A stretch of DNA of 64,000 nt from SXXZ01 sp041177965 (GCA_041177965.1 JBEGWF010000032.1:1-64000); one strand, 5' to 3'; shown: positions 46,204 to 56,374, counted from the stretch's first letter. The notes: generated by a model not told the origin, from the letters alone. Numbers and translations: made by a program.

Positions 46204-46523
46204 TCGATGCCTGTCTAGCCCGCCTCCTTGCCCGCCTCCTTGCGGTGTCGCCTCCTCGCGGACCGGACCGCCCTGCCGAAATGGACGTCCTGCGAAGGTA
46301 GGACTGTTTTTGTCCCAGGGGGTGGGATACCTTGGGTTCATGGACGACCGATTCCAAAGGAATCTCCAACGCGGGTTCCCAGGCCCTGCGGAGGCACCCC
46401 AAGGCTCCCTCCCGATCGGCCGCCCATCGATCGACCGAAAACGGTGCGCACCACCTCGAACCACGGCCTGATCGCCGCAGTCGCCGCAGTCGCCGCAGTC
46501 GCCGCAGTCGCCGCCGCCCACCC
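46204..46523. other. 320-base divergent intergenic region before recC
   Basis: This gap separates the RelE-like and recC genes. It holds two copies of a 12-base repeat CCCGCCTCCTTG (46219-46242), a small hairpin GATTCC-AAA-GGAATC (46350-46364) and the 9-base tandem array at 46474. No RNA gene or clear promoter was recognised, and the longer frame through it (from 46332) is not conserved. Confidence 0.4.
46474..46509. repeat. Tandem repeat of a 9-base unit
   Basis: Four exact copies of GCCGCAGTC lie end to end, followed by GCCGCCGCC. The array ends 14 bases before the recC ATG at 46524. It could vary in copy number by slippage and alter the 5' leader of recC; that is inferred. Confidence 0.75.
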
Positions 46524-49500
46524 ATGGTCCAACTTGCCGAGACCCACTCCGCTCTCCTCGACGCGATCGCCCGCCAATTGTCCGCTGTGCGCGATGTCCG
46601 AGCCCGGCACTGGCTGATCTTCCCGCGGAAGGGCCTCCGGGAGGCCGCACTGCACCGATGGGCCCGGTTCGCCGGCATCGCCAGCCATTCCCAGGAGGTC
46701 GAAGCGAGGGAACTCGTCGAACAGGCCTCAGGAGGCGGCAGCGCCCGGTTCGATGTCGAGCGCCTGCGGTGGGCGGTGGGATCGGCGTTGCCGGACCTGC
46801 GGCAGGACCCCCTGTTTCCGCTCCCGCCCGAGGCCTCGCTGAATCCGATGGACGCCACGGTCCTCGCCTCGGCCACCCAATGGGCCCGGGTGATCCACGA
46901 GACCCTGCTGTGTCGCATCGGCGGAAAGGTGTGGCCGCAGGGCTCGTTCCTGGAGGCGCTCACGGCCGCCCCACAGGTGGCCCGAATGCTGCGCACACAC
47001 CCGGGCCTGCAGACAGATGCCGATTTCACGACCTCGGCCCGGGCCTGGATGGAGTCATGGGACTCCAAGGGCGGCATCCCCCACCTGTGGATCCTGCTCG
47101 ATGCCGGTCTGCCGGCCGGACTGTTCCACCGTCTGCTGCAATTGGTGGACCTGCTCAGGGGCCATTCTCCGGACCGGGTCCACCTGTTCGCGATGGTTCC
47201 CAGCCGTGATTACTGGGCCGACCTTGCGGTCAAGTCGGGGTCACGGCGACGGTCCGCCGGCTCCGATCCCTCGATCCCGGAGGCGGGGGGCCTCCTGTGG
47301 GCCCTCGGGCGCTCTTCCCAGGATCTCCAACGACAACTGGCCGGGACCCTGCTGGCCGTGGGAGAGGGGGGGATCGAGCTCGACAGTCCCGAGCCCCATG
47401 ATTCGTTGTTGGGGCGCTTGCAGACCTCCTGCCGATCGGCCGCCCCGTTGCCCGAGGAGTCCCGACGACCGGTGTCGGCTGCCGACGCCTCGCTGACCAT
47501 CCACGCCGCCCACACTCCTCTCCGCGAACTCGAGATCTGCCGCGATCGCGTCCTCCAGGCCCTGCACGAACTCGAGGATCTCCGCCACGAGGAGATCCTG
47601 ATCCTCCTGGCCAATCCACACGAACAGGCTCCCTTGATCGAGGCGGCCCTCGACGCCGGGGCCGACCGACGGTTGCCCTTCCGTTGGGCGGGAGGTGGGG
47701 GTGGCGGCCTGTCCCCGTTCGCCTCCACCGTGATCCGACTGCTCGAGATCCTCCAGGGCCGACTCACGCTCAACGAGGTGCAGGAACTGCTGGAAAACCC
47801 CTTGATCGCCGACCGTTTCGACCTCGACGAAACCGATGGCGACGGTCCGACACTGGTGCAGTGGCTGCAGGACGCCGGGTTTCGCTGGGGCCTCGGACCG
47901 GAACACCGTCGGCAGTACCAGGACATCCCCGAATCCCGATGGAACCTCTTCTGGGCCCTGCGACGCCTGGGCCTGGGAGCGATGGTGGCCGAGAATCGGC
48001 GCGATTCGCTGCTCGATGACTGCGAGGGCGGGCAACCCGGCGTGCCGCTCGAGCGGACCAACGGCCTGGGCCTGATCCAACTCGCCCGGTTGGCCCGATT
48101 CGCCCATCGGCTGCGCGATGCGCGAGACATCTGGTGCGGGACCGGCCCCCGGTCGATCCCGGATTGGAATCGGGCCCTGAGGGACCTGGTGTACGACTGC
48201 ATTTCCAACCGGCTCGGACCGGTCGCATCCCAGGCCGCGGCGCTCCAATCCGAGATACTGGAACCGCTGGACCGCGCGGCGATCCCCGAACTGCGGCTCG
48301 AGAGGACGGCCTATCTGCGCCTGCTCACCGAGAAACTCGGCTCGTTGAACGGCTCGGGCGGCCGGGGTCCGGGAGGCATCACGGTGGCCGACCTGAGGCA
48401 ATACGCCGGGGTGCCGGCACGGGTGGTGGTGGTGGCCGGGCTCGACGACGGAGTGTTTCCGAGGTCCGACGATCGCCCGGGATGGCATCCCCTGGCCCTC
48501 CAACCGGCCACCGGCGACCCATCGGCCCGCGACACCGACCGTCACTGCCTGTTGTTGGCGCTGCTGGCCTGTCGCGAACGTCTGATCCTGTCGTACCAGG
48601 GCCACTCCGATGAGGATGGCGAGGAACGCCCGCCGTCCACCGCGCTGGCCGATCTGCTGGAGGCCGCGCTCCAGACCCTGCCACAGAAGGGGGCGGTATC
48701 CGGGGATCCCTCGAAACCCGTGGCGGACGGCGTCGATCCACGGTTCGGGGGGCGGGTGTTCCATCATCCGCTCCACGGGTTCAGTCCCGAGGCCTTCCGA
48801 GCCGACCTGCCCGCCAGCGCCCGCGGACAACGCACCGCCGACCATGGCGCGGCCGTGGCGTTGCGGCGGCGCAGGGGTTTTCCAGCGTACCCCGGTCCCT
48901 GGTCGCAACCACTGCCACCGGAGCCCGACCGGGCTCCCGACCTCGCCGACCTGCGGAACGTGCTCGATCAACCCCAGCGACTCTTCGCCTCCCGCCTGGG
49001 CCTGCGACTCCCGGAGGAGGCCGAGGCGCCGCAGGGCGAGGATCTGGTCGATCCCGACGGGCTTGAACGTTGGGCCCTGCGGGATCGCCTGCTCACCGCC
49101 CGCGTGGAGGGCGAAGACGAAGGGGCGCTGGTGTCGGTGCTGAAGGCGTCCGGCAGGATCCCCCGCGGAAGGCTCGGGGAGGCCCTGCTGTCCAAGATTC
49201 TGGAGGAATTGCCGGAACTGCCGGTCTTCGGCCCGAAGGACCGCGTGACCGCCAACCTGCGATTCACCCTCGAGGAGGCCCGGGTCGGCACCGATCCCCA
49301 TGCGACAGGCGGTCCGCGCCTGTTGCGTTTCGAAGGACCGCCGCGCGCCCGTTGGTACCGGCGGCCGGGAGAGTCCACGGTGTTCCAATTCTTCGCCTCG
49401 AAGCCGAACGAGGGTGGCGATTACCGGCGGCAACTGCTCTTCGGATTCGACGCGCTGGCGCTGGCCGCATCGTCATCGACTCCGGATCCGGGTCTCCGGC

Positions 49501-49976
49501 GCGGGGATCCCCCGCTCGAAGCCCGGTGCTTGGGACCCAGGAGCATCTGGATCATGGCGCTGCCGACTCCCGAAATGGCCCGGGCCCAACTGGCCCGACT
49601 CCTGCCGCTGGCCCGCTGGGCGAGGTGCAGGGCCCTGCCCTATTGGCCCAGGACGGCGGGAGTGGCCCTGGCCAAGGCGGGCCGAGGATCGGAGGTCCGT
49701 GGAGAATCCCGACTCGCATCGCTGGCGGCCCGCGACCCAGCCGAGATCCTGGAGGCCGCCCTCTCGCACTGGAGCGCCGATCGCGAGGAACATTCAGGCG
49801 GTGCCGACGGCGATCTGCCGACCACCCGGGCGGTCTTCCGCGGCTGCGACGACCCGTTCGCCATCGATGGGGACTCGGTGCCCGGATGGCTCCCCTGTCC
49901 CGGAGGGCCGCTCGCCTGGCGGCTGATGCTCGAGTTCGAGTCATGGCGCGAATCGCTGAACCTACGGTCACCATGA
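46524..49976 (+). CDS. recC: Exodeoxyribonuclease V subunit gamma (RecC)
   Basis: The 1150-residue protein is close to the E. coli RecC length (1122). Its N-terminal segment keeps degenerate helicase features (IFPRKGLREAALHRW), and the central HAAHTPLRELEICRDRVL and GGGLSPFASTVIRLLEIL regions match RecC. A C-terminal nuclease-like domain is present but without clear catalytic residues, as in other RecC. It recognises Chi sites in known complexes; the Chi sequence of this organism is unknown. The ATG at 46524 follows a tandem repeat; the end overlaps the recB start (ATGA). Confidence 0.85.
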   Translation: MVQLAETHSALLDAIARQLSAVRDVRARHWLIFPRKGLREAALHRWARFAGIASHSQEVEARELVEQASGGGSARFDVERLRWAVGSALPDLRQDPLFPLPPEASLNPMDATVLASATQWARVIHETLLCRIGGKVWPQGSFLEALTAAPQVARMLRTHPGLQTDADFTTSARAWMESWDSKGGIPHLWILLDAGLPAGLFHRLLQLVDLLRGHSPDRVHLFAMVPSRDYWADLAVKSGSRRRSAGSDPSIPEAGGLLWALGRSSQDLQRQLAGTLLAVGEGGIELDSPEPHDSLLGRLQTSCRSAAPLPEESRRPVSAADASLTIHAAHTPLRELEICRDRVLQALHELEDLRHEEILILLANPHEQAPLIEAALDAGADRRLPFRWAGGGGGGLSPFASTVIRLLEILQGRLTLNEVQELLENPLIADRFDLDETDGDGPTLVQWLQDAGFRWGLGPEHRRQYQDIPESRWNLFWALRRLGLGAMVAENRRDSLLDDCEGGQPGVPLERTNGLGLIQLARLARFAHRLRDARDIWCGTGPRSIPDWNRALRDLVYDCISNRLGPVASQAAALQSEILEPLDRAAIPELRLERTAYLRLLTEKLGSLNGSGGRGPGGITVADLRQYAGVPARVVVVAGLDDGVFPRSDDRPGWHPLALQPATGDPSARDTDRHCLLLALLACRERLILSYQGHSDEDGEERPPSTALADLLEAALQTLPQKGAVSGDPSKPVADGVDPRFGGRVFHHPLHGFSPEAFRADLPASARGQRTADHGAAVALRRRRGFPAYPGPWSQPLPPEPDRAPDLADLRNVLDQPQRLFASRLGLRLPEEAEAPQGEDLVDPDGLERWALRDRLLTARVEGEDEGALVSVLKASGRIPRGRLGEALLSKILEELPELPVFGPKDRVTANLRFTLEEARVGTDPHATGGPRLLRFEGPPRARWYRRPGESTVFQFFASKPNEGGDYRRQLLFGFDALALAASSSTPDPGLRRGDPPLEARCLGPRSIWIMALPTPEMARAQLARLLPLARWARCRALPYWPRTAGVALAKAGRGSEVRGESRLASLAARDPAEILEAALSHWSADREEHSGGADGDLPTTRAVFRGCDDPFAIDGDSVPGWLPCPGGPLAWRLMLEFESWRESLNLRSP

Positions 49977-52900
49977 GCGATTCCTCCCGATTCGATCCGA
50001 AGACGCAGGACCTGTTCGGGGCCACGTCCATAGAGGCCAGTGCCGGCACCGGCAAGACCTACTCGATCACCCTGCTCTGGCTGAGGTTGATGGTGGAGCG
50101 GGGCCTTCGCGTGGATCAGATCCTCGTCAGCACCTTCACCCGAGCCGCGACGGCGGAATTGCGCGAACGGTTGCTGGCGACGTTGAGGCGCGCGGTGGCC
50201 GCCACGCAGGCGATCCTCGAGGGCCGGGAACCCGTCGACGGCGACGAGGGGCGGGTGGTCGCGGCGTGGCTCAGTGCATCGGGCGGCCGGCCCGACTCCC
50301 TCATCCGGCATCTCACCGAATCCCTCAGCGCCTTCGATCTGGCACCGATCCAGACCATCCACGGGTTCTGCCAATCGCTCCTCGGACGGCATTCGATGGA
50401 ACTGGCCTGCGACCCGGACCTGAGGCTGGTGGAGCACTGCGATACGCTGCTCGAACAGATCACCGGCGACCATCTGATGGAGACGTCGGACCTGCAGGCT
50501 CCCGATGCTGCGGCGCTGCGACGGTTGGCTCGGACCTTGCGGTCCCGCCCCGCCGCCACGGTGCGCGGCGTGTCGCGGACACGCGAGGAACTGGCGGCCG
50601 AAAAGGCAGGACTGTTGCGGACGATCGAGGCGGAGGCCCCGATGGCCATCCGGGGCCTGAAGCTGGCCAAGAGCCGCGAGAGCGTGGAAAGGCTGGTCAG
50701 GAATCTCGTCGAACGCTCGCAATGGAGCGCATTGAGCGACGCCCAGGCGAGGAACCTGCCCCCGTCGTTCCTGACCCCATGGTCCCGATTCCGCCGGCTG
50801 GAGTCCGTGGAATCGCGCCTGCCCGCCACCGGACTGGCCGAGCGCATCCGGAAGGACCTTCCGGGCCGCAAGGCCCAGGCGGGCCTGCGCACCTTCGACG
50901 ACCTTCTCCTCATCGTGCGCGATGCGCTGCAGCGACAGGGTCCGGACGGACCCCTGGCCCGCACGGTCCGTGCCCGCCTGAGGGCGGCCATCCTCGATGA
51001 GTGCCAGGACAGCGACACCCTGCAGATCGAGGTCTTTCGGATGCTCTTCCATCATGGGGACACCGAGGCGTTCCTGGTCATCGGCGATCCCAAGCAGAGC
51101 ATCTATCGCTTCCGTGGTGCCGACCTGGCCAGCTACCGATCGCTGGCCGGAACCATGCGATCGGCACCCCCGATGACGGTGAACCACCGATCCGATCCGT
51201 CGTTGATCCGGGCCCTGAACCACCTCCACGGGACGGAGTTCCTGTTCCCGGACTCGTCGGCGGGTGACGCGCCCTTCGGGTATGTGCCGGTCACGGCCCG
51301 TGCGAAGGATGACCGCATCTCGGATCCGGCCCCACGTTGTGCCGTCGTGATCCAATGGTGCCCGGAGACCGACCGCCATCGGGCCTCGATACGACTCGCG
51401 GAATCGGCCGCCGCCGAGATCGCACGGTTGCTGCGCGATCCGGTGACCCTGGTGGACCGCCACACGGGAACAAGCCGCCGCCTCGAACCGGGCGACGTCG
51501 GGGTCCTGGCCACCAACCACGCCGATCTGCGCCGGATGCGCCGGGCGCTGCACGCGCATGGGATCTCCTGCCGGTCTTCGGGCAAGGGGCTGGGCAGCGT
51601 CTTCGACAGCGACGAGGCGCTCGATGTGCTCGGCTGGCTCTGGCTGCTCGCCGCGCTCCATCGGCATGGCGACCTGCTCGGCCGTCTGTCCGCATTCCTC
51701 CTGAGCCCGCTGGGCGCCACCTCGGCGGGTGACCTGCTGCTGATCCAGGCCGACGCCGGGAGACAGGCGGCGCTGTTCCAGACCTTCCTCCAGGCGCGCC
51801 AGGAACTGTCACGGGTGGGACCGCTTCCGCCGCTGCTGCGCTGGATCTCCGGCGCCGAGGTCTCGACCCACAACCTCGGACATGCCGACGGGGAGCGGCG
51901 GCTCACCAACTGGAGGCAGTTGGGAACCCTCCTGCAGGGGCGGTTCGAATCGGGAACCCGCAGCGCCGAGTCGCTGGCGGCCTGGTTGGCAAGGCAGGTC
52001 TCCGGGGCGCCGGAATCGCTCCGGGAGGCCTCGGGTGACAGCTCGCTCATGCGGCTCGAGACCGACGCATCGGCCGTGCAGCTCGAGACCATCCATGGGG
52101 CCAAGGGGCTCGAATACCCGGTGGTGTTCTGCCCGTTTCTCGGGAGGGTCACCGGGCGCGCCCGTCGCGGTACCCCGACCGCAGCGGTGGCGCGGATCGC
52201 CGGGTCCTGGATCATCGATGTGGGCTCGGACGAGTTCGAGGCCACGCTCGAAGCGGCCGAAACGCAGGAGATCGAGGAGGAGACGCGACGCCTGTACGTG
52301 GCGCTCACCCGGGCACGCCATCGACTCCATCTGGGGATGGCTCCGATCACGGCCCACCCGAAGAACTCCGGGAACAACTCCGCGGCCGATTCGCCACTGG
52401 CCCGACTTCCCGGTCTGGCCGCGGATTCGATGGAGGAATGGCCCAAGCGTTGGAAGACCCTGGAGGCGCATGGAATCCAATTCCTCGACGAGTCCGAAGG
52501 CCCGGGCGCCACGGGTCCATCCGGGGGCGGGTCGGCTCCGGAAGGATCCGTCGCCGCTTCGACGGTCGCAACCGGATCCGAGACCCTCGCCGGCGTTCAC
52601 CCGGAACTCCTGAGGCCGCCCGATGCACCCCCGCATCCCTCCGCCTTGTTCGCGACCCGCAGCTTCACGTCGCTGTCGCGCTCCGACATGGACCACGACC
52701 CGAACGCGGCCGACCGTGATGTCGTGGCTTCAAGGGAAACGGAGTCGATTCCGGAGGAAGCCGGGGCGACCCACGATGGGCTCGCGGCGCTGGGCGCCGC
52801 CGGAAGCGTCCTGGGCGACCGACTGCATCGTGCGCTCGAGGATCATCTGGGCAACGGACGCCCCCTGGAGCAGGCCGTGGCCTCCTACGATACGCCCGGC

Positions 52901-53482
52901 GCCTGGCAGGAATCACTGGGCGCGATCGTCGAGGCCGAACTGGAACCGGCGCCGGGATTCCGTTTCCGCCTGGCCGATCTCCGCGGACGTTGCATCACCG
53001 AGATGCAGTTCCTGCTGCCCGTCGATCGGATCGACGCCGAGACCCTCTCGAGGACGCTCTGCGAGGATCCGCGGATCCGATCGATGGCCGGAGGCGGGGA
53101 ATGGGCCGAGGGTCTCTCCGGTTGGAGCTTCACCGGGTTCACCGGATTCCTCCAGGGATTCATCGACCTGGTGTTCGAGCGCGGCGGACGTTGGTACGTC
53201 GCCGACTACAAGAGCAACCGCCTCGACCGGTACCATCCCGAAGCCCTGGATCGGGTCATGCTGCGGTCCCATTACATCCTGCAGGCACGCATCTACCTGC
53301 TGGCCCTGCATCGGCACCTGCGGGCCCATCTGCCCGACTACGATCCCGAAAGGCATCTCGGCGGGGTGATGTACCTGTTCGTCCGCGGGTTTCCCGAACA
53401 GGGGGTCTGGTGGGACCGGCCCTGCCTGAAGGCGCTGGATCGGCTGGACGCCCTTTTCCAGAACCCAGTCGCCCCCGCATGA
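49973..53482 (+). CDS. recB: Exodeoxyribonuclease V subunit beta (RecB)
   Basis: The 1169-residue motor and nuclease subunit. Superfamily 1 helicase motifs: Walker A ASAGTGKT with Lys28, RAATAELRER (motif Ia), DECQDSDTLQ (motif II), GDPKQSIYRFRGAD and LETIHGAKGLEYPVV (motif V), RRLYVALTRARHRL (motif VI). The C-terminal RecB nuclease is intact: GFIDLVFERGGRW and YVADYKSN provide the acidic residues and lysine. The ATG at 49973-49975 overlaps the recC stop; the stop overlaps the recD ATG. A Pro/Ser/Ala-rich linker around residues 840-910 separates motor and nuclease. Confidence 0.93.
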   Translation: MSDSSRFDPKTQDLFGATSIEASAGTGKTYSITLLWLRLMVERGLRVDQILVSTFTRAATAELRERLLATLRRAVAATQAILEGREPVDGDEGRVVAAWLSASGGRPDSLIRHLTESLSAFDLAPIQTIHGFCQSLLGRHSMELACDPDLRLVEHCDTLLEQITGDHLMETSDLQAPDAAALRRLARTLRSRPAATVRGVSRTREELAAEKAGLLRTIEAEAPMAIRGLKLAKSRESVERLVRNLVERSQWSALSDAQARNLPPSFLTPWSRFRRLESVESRLPATGLAERIRKDLPGRKAQAGLRTFDDLLLIVRDALQRQGPDGPLARTVRARLRAAILDECQDSDTLQIEVFRMLFHHGDTEAFLVIGDPKQSIYRFRGADLASYRSLAGTMRSAPPMTVNHRSDPSLIRALNHLHGTEFLFPDSSAGDAPFGYVPVTARAKDDRISDPAPRCAVVIQWCPETDRHRASIRLAESAAAEIARLLRDPVTLVDRHTGTSRRLEPGDVGVLATNHADLRRMRRALHAHGISCRSSGKGLGSVFDSDEALDVLGWLWLLAALHRHGDLLGRLSAFLLSPLGATSAGDLLLIQADAGRQAALFQTFLQARQELSRVGPLPPLLRWISGAEVSTHNLGHADGERRLTNWRQLGTLLQGRFESGTRSAESLAAWLARQVSGAPESLREASGDSSLMRLETDASAVQLETIHGAKGLEYPVVFCPFLGRVTGRARRGTPTAAVARIAGSWIIDVGSDEFEATLEAAETQEIEEETRRLYVALTRARHRLHLGMAPITAHPKNSGNNSAADSPLARLPGLAADSMEEWPKRWKTLEAHGIQFLDESEGPGATGPSGGGSAPEGSVAASTVATGSETLAGVHPELLRPPDAPPHPSALFATRSFTSLSRSDMDHDPNAADRDVVASRETESIPEEAGATHDGLAALGAAGSVLGDRLHRALEDHLGNGRPLEQAVASYDTPGAWQESLGAIVEAELEPAPGFRFRLADLRGRCITEMQFLLPVDRIDAETLSRTLCEDPRIRSMAGGGEWAEGLSGWSFTGFTGFLQGFIDLVFERGGRWYVADYKSNRLDRYHPEALDRVMLRSHYILQARIYLLALHRHLRAHLPDYDPERHLGGVMYLFVRGFPEQGVWWDRPCLKALDRLDALFQNPVAPA

Positions 53483-55356
53483 AGCCTGTCGAACCCATGG
53501 AATCCGGAGGGGTGCCCCCGGCTCTCGCGGACGGATTCGAGGAACTCGCCGCCGCGATCTGGCCGCCCTTGCCCGAGGGATCCCCGTTGTCGACCCATCA
53601 ACCCCGGCTCCGCGCCCTGCTGGCCGAACTGTTGCGCAGGGCCGGCCTGGGCATCGGATCGATGTCCCTCGCGGAGGCTTCGCCGAGCCCCGAGGAGCGG
53701 TCCGCGCTCGACCGATGGACCGGGTATTTAGCCATCGAGGGATCCAACCTGATGCTCCCTCGTTATGCCCGACAACTGCGGGAGATCCGGACCTTCGTGG
53801 AGGATCGGTGCCGCTCGGTGCCGCCGCGGCTGCCGGATGCCGAGGTGGCCCGTCATCTCCACGACATCCTGCCCCCAAAACGGAGATCCGGCGACGTCGG
53901 GGATCCCGACCGGCCCCTGTTCGACAATGCACAGCAGCGCCTCGCCATCGCCGCATTGGTCGATGCCCCCGTGGGGGTGCTGACAGGAGGCCCCGGCACC
54001 GGGAAGACGACCACGGCGGCCGCACTGCTGGCGGTCCGTCATCGACTCGATCCGGGACTCACCGCCGATCAGGTGCTGGTGGCCGCACCGACCGGCCGGG
54101 CGGCCAGTCGCATCGGCGAAGCCCTCTCGCTGGCCGCCACCCGATTGGAAGGCCTCGACGCGAACGATCGCGCCTTCCTGAGGAGCATCGCCACCACGAC
54201 CCTCCATCGTGCCCTCGAGTGGGGACCGGAACCGCCGGAACGTGGCGGTCCGTATCGACGGAATGCGCTGAGACCGCTGGAGGTGCGGGTGATGCTGGTC
54301 GACGAGGCCAGCATGGTGGATCTCGCCCTGATGCATGCGCTCGTCCGCGCCCTGCCCCCGGAGGCTTCACTGCTGCTGCTGGGCGATTGTGATCAACTGG
54401 AGAGCGTCGATGTCGGAGGGGTTCTCTCAGAGTGGGTCCAGGGGGCCAATGCACACCGGGCGCTGCCCGACGTTCTCCGGGATCGGCTCGCGGCCCGACT
54501 GGGTGTCGCCGCCGACCGGGTACAGGACGAGTACGATCAAGGTCTTCCACGGCTGACCGCCCCGGCAGGCATCACGGCGCCGCCGATGCCCGGGATGGTC
54601 GTGGGACTGCGCCACAGTTGGCGCGCGATGCACGCGCCGTGGATCCTCGATCTGGCCGACCGGGTGCGACCGGGCAGTCCCCATGGCCGGGAATCGGTCA
54701 TCGAATGCTTCGCCCGTCATGCGTCGCTGTCGGACCCGGTCCTCACCTGGCATCGCGACAGCCCCGATCGATCCCGCCGGCGGATCTGCCAGGAACGTTG
54801 GACACGCTGGGCGGAACAGGCCCGGACCTGGACGCGATGGTGTGGCGATTCCGACCCCGCGTCGCAGGGAGCGCAGGCCGAAGCCCTGCATCATCTCGGA
54901 CGATTCCAACTGCTTTGCAGCACGAACCACCAGGTGGATCGGGCCAATCAGGCCGGCACGTCGCTGCTCTGGCCGCCCGGAAATCGCAGGCCGGGTGAAC
55001 TTCCGCACGGATGCCCGGTGCTGATCCTCGCCAACGACCGTCCGTCGGGCCTGAGCAATGGCGATATCGGCATCGCACTCGGCCCCGTTGCCGGAGGTGC
55101 GGCCACCGTGGTGCTGTTTCCGGGGGCCGATGGAGTCCCACGGGTCATTCCACGGGTCCGCCTGCCGGCCCACCAACCGGCATTCGGACTGACCATCCAC
55201 AAGAGTCAGGGCAGCGAATGGGACGAGGTGGCCCTGGAACTGCCACCCGACACCGGGTCGCGGCTGCTCACCCGCAATCTCCTCTACACGGGTGTCACGC
55301 GCTCGCGGCGTGTCCTAGACCTGTTCGGGTCCGTCGAATCGCTCGACCTTCCATAG
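53479..55356 (+). CDS. recD: Exodeoxyribonuclease V subunit alpha (RecD)
   Basis: The 625-residue 5'-3' helicase subunit. Walker A is GGPGTGKTTT at about residues 169-178; motif II VDEASMVDLALM, motif III LLLGDCDQLESVDVG and the C-terminal LTIHKSQGSEWDEV plus LLYTGVTRSRRVL are all typical of RecD. The N-terminal 120 residues are the RecBC-interacting region. It starts in an ATGA overlap with recB and ends 62 bases inside the opposite-strand RAYT gene, so the two 3' ends overlap. The complete recC-recB-recD order without ptrA is compact. Confidence 0.92.
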   Translation: MKPVEPMESGGVPPALADGFEELAAAIWPPLPEGSPLSTHQPRLRALLAELLRRAGLGIGSMSLAEASPSPEERSALDRWTGYLAIEGSNLMLPRYARQLREIRTFVEDRCRSVPPRLPDAEVARHLHDILPPKRRSGDVGDPDRPLFDNAQQRLAIAALVDAPVGVLTGGPGTGKTTTAAALLAVRHRLDPGLTADQVLVAAPTGRAASRIGEALSLAATRLEGLDANDRAFLRSIATTTLHRALEWGPEPPERGGPYRRNALRPLEVRVMLVDEASMVDLALMHALVRALPPEASLLLLGDCDQLESVDVGGVLSEWVQGANAHRALPDVLRDRLAARLGVAADRVQDEYDQGLPRLTAPAGITAPPMPGMVVGLRHSWRAMHAPWILDLADRVRPGSPHGRESVIECFARHASLSDPVLTWHRDSPDRSRRRICQERWTRWAEQARTWTRWCGDSDPASQGAQAEALHHLGRFQLLCSTNHQVDRANQAGTSLLWPPGNRRPGELPHGCPVLILANDRPSGLSNGDIGIALGPVAGGAATVVLFPGADGVPRVIPRVRLPAHQPAFGLTIHKSQGSEWDEVALELPPDTGSRLLTRNLLYTGVTRSRRVLDLFGSVESLDLP

Positions 55357-56317
55357 CGGCCGCAGGTCCGTTCCCGGCCGGTTTCACGAGGGAGTCTCGC
55401 CGGGCGGCCAACAGATTGGCCAGGCTCGAGGGTGACCCCATCCGCAGATGATCGGCGATCCACCTCAGCGTCATGGTGGTCTCGGAACGGAGCCTTTGGG
55501 CGATGACCGCCTTCGCCGGGTCGCCCTTGCGGCGTCCGACCAGGTCGGCATCGCTCCAACCGAGCCGGTCCAATTCGGACCGCAACAGGGACTCCGCCTT
55601 GTCGAAGGCGCTCTCCTTGGGGACATCGCCGGAAAGGGTCGCCCCGGTTCCTCCGTCCATCCGGGCCAGCAGGCCCTTGCGGAACGAGTCGTCGCCCCAG
55701 CACCAACCGCGACGGATACCGGCGTACCGCTCAGGTTCATCCTCATGGCGACGCGCCTCCAGCATCTGGCTGAACTGGCGACGCCCCGCCGCATTGTCTA
55801 TCGGGATGCCCATGCCTCCCAGGACCCGATCCACCCGCAGCCACGATTGCCGTTCGCGGGGTCCCTCGAGGTAGGCCGGATAACTGCTCCAGGGGTACGA
55901 CTGCAGCGGTTCGGACGGCCGCAAGAGATTGGCACGGACCGGATTCAAGTGGACGTACTCGCACACGGTCCGCAGGTAGTCGGGTTGGTCGGGTGCCACC
56001 AAAAGCGACTTGTAGCGGCCGCTGAAGAGGTGCCCGGAAAGCCCGTGCCGTCGATTGAACCGCAGGGTGTAGGTGCCCAGGAACCACTTCATCCCGGAAA
56101 CGAGATTCCCCCGCGGTGTCTCCACCACCAGGTGGAAGTGGTTCCCCATGAGGCAATAGGCATGGACCTGCCAGTCGGCCTTGACGCAGGCGTCGTTCAA
56201 GGTGCCCAGAAACGCCTGATGATCGACATCGTCGCGGAAGATCGACTCCCGACGGTCTCCCCGATTCAGGACATGGTAGATCGCGCCGGGGTATTCGATG
56301 CGGAGCTTGCGGGCCAT
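55295..56317 (-). CDS. REP-associated tyrosine transposase (RAYT, Y1 family)
   Basis: A 340-residue HUH-type transposase. The Y1 transposase core (residues 1 to about 180) has RIEYPGAIYHVLNRG, the HUH motif in GNHFHLVVETP and YVHLNPVRANLL with the likely catalytic tyrosine. A C-terminal extension of about 160 residues has a helix-turn-helix-like part (TLRWIADHLRMGSPSSLANLL), common in PVC and planctomycete versions. RAYTs mobilise or maintain REP repeats. The start ATG is at 56315-56317; its 3' end overlaps that of recD by 62 bases. A palindrome-like GGGACCGACCCC sits 42 bases upstream of its start. Confidence 0.85.
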   Translation of the reverse strand: MARKLRIEYPGAIYHVLNRGDRRESIFRDDVDHQAFLGTLNDACVKADWQVHAYCLMGNHFHLVVETPRGNLVSGMKWFLGTYTLRFNRRHGLSGHLFSGRYKSLLVAPDQPDYLRTVCEYVHLNPVRANLLRPSEPLQSYPWSSYPAYLEGPRERQSWLRVDRVLGGMGIPIDNAAGRRQFSQMLEARRHEDEPERYAGIRRGWCWGDDSFRKGLLARMDGGTGATLSGDVPKESAFDKAESLLRSELDRLGWSDADLVGRRKGDPAKAVIAQRLRSETTMTLRWIADHLRMGSPSSLANLLAARRDSLVKPAGNGPAAAMEGRAIRRTRTGLGHAASA

Positions 56318-56358
56318 GGATGGGAGAATGTCGGAGCGGCGACGTCGTGTAAATATGC

Positions 56359-56374
56359 GGGACCGACCCCTTTT
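56359..56374. repeat. REP-like sequence next to the RAYT
   Basis: GGGACCGACCCCTTTT lies upstream of the RAYT start. Sequences of the GGGnCnGACCCC type followed by T-runs are common beside RAYT genes in other genomes. Only this one copy is noticed in the window, so REP identity is tentative. Confidence 0.35.

Noticed and set aside
46338..46688. A minus-strand frame of 116 codons through the tandem repeat
   Set aside because: It has no conserved sequence, reads the 9-base repeats as an Ala/Thr run and overlaps recC.
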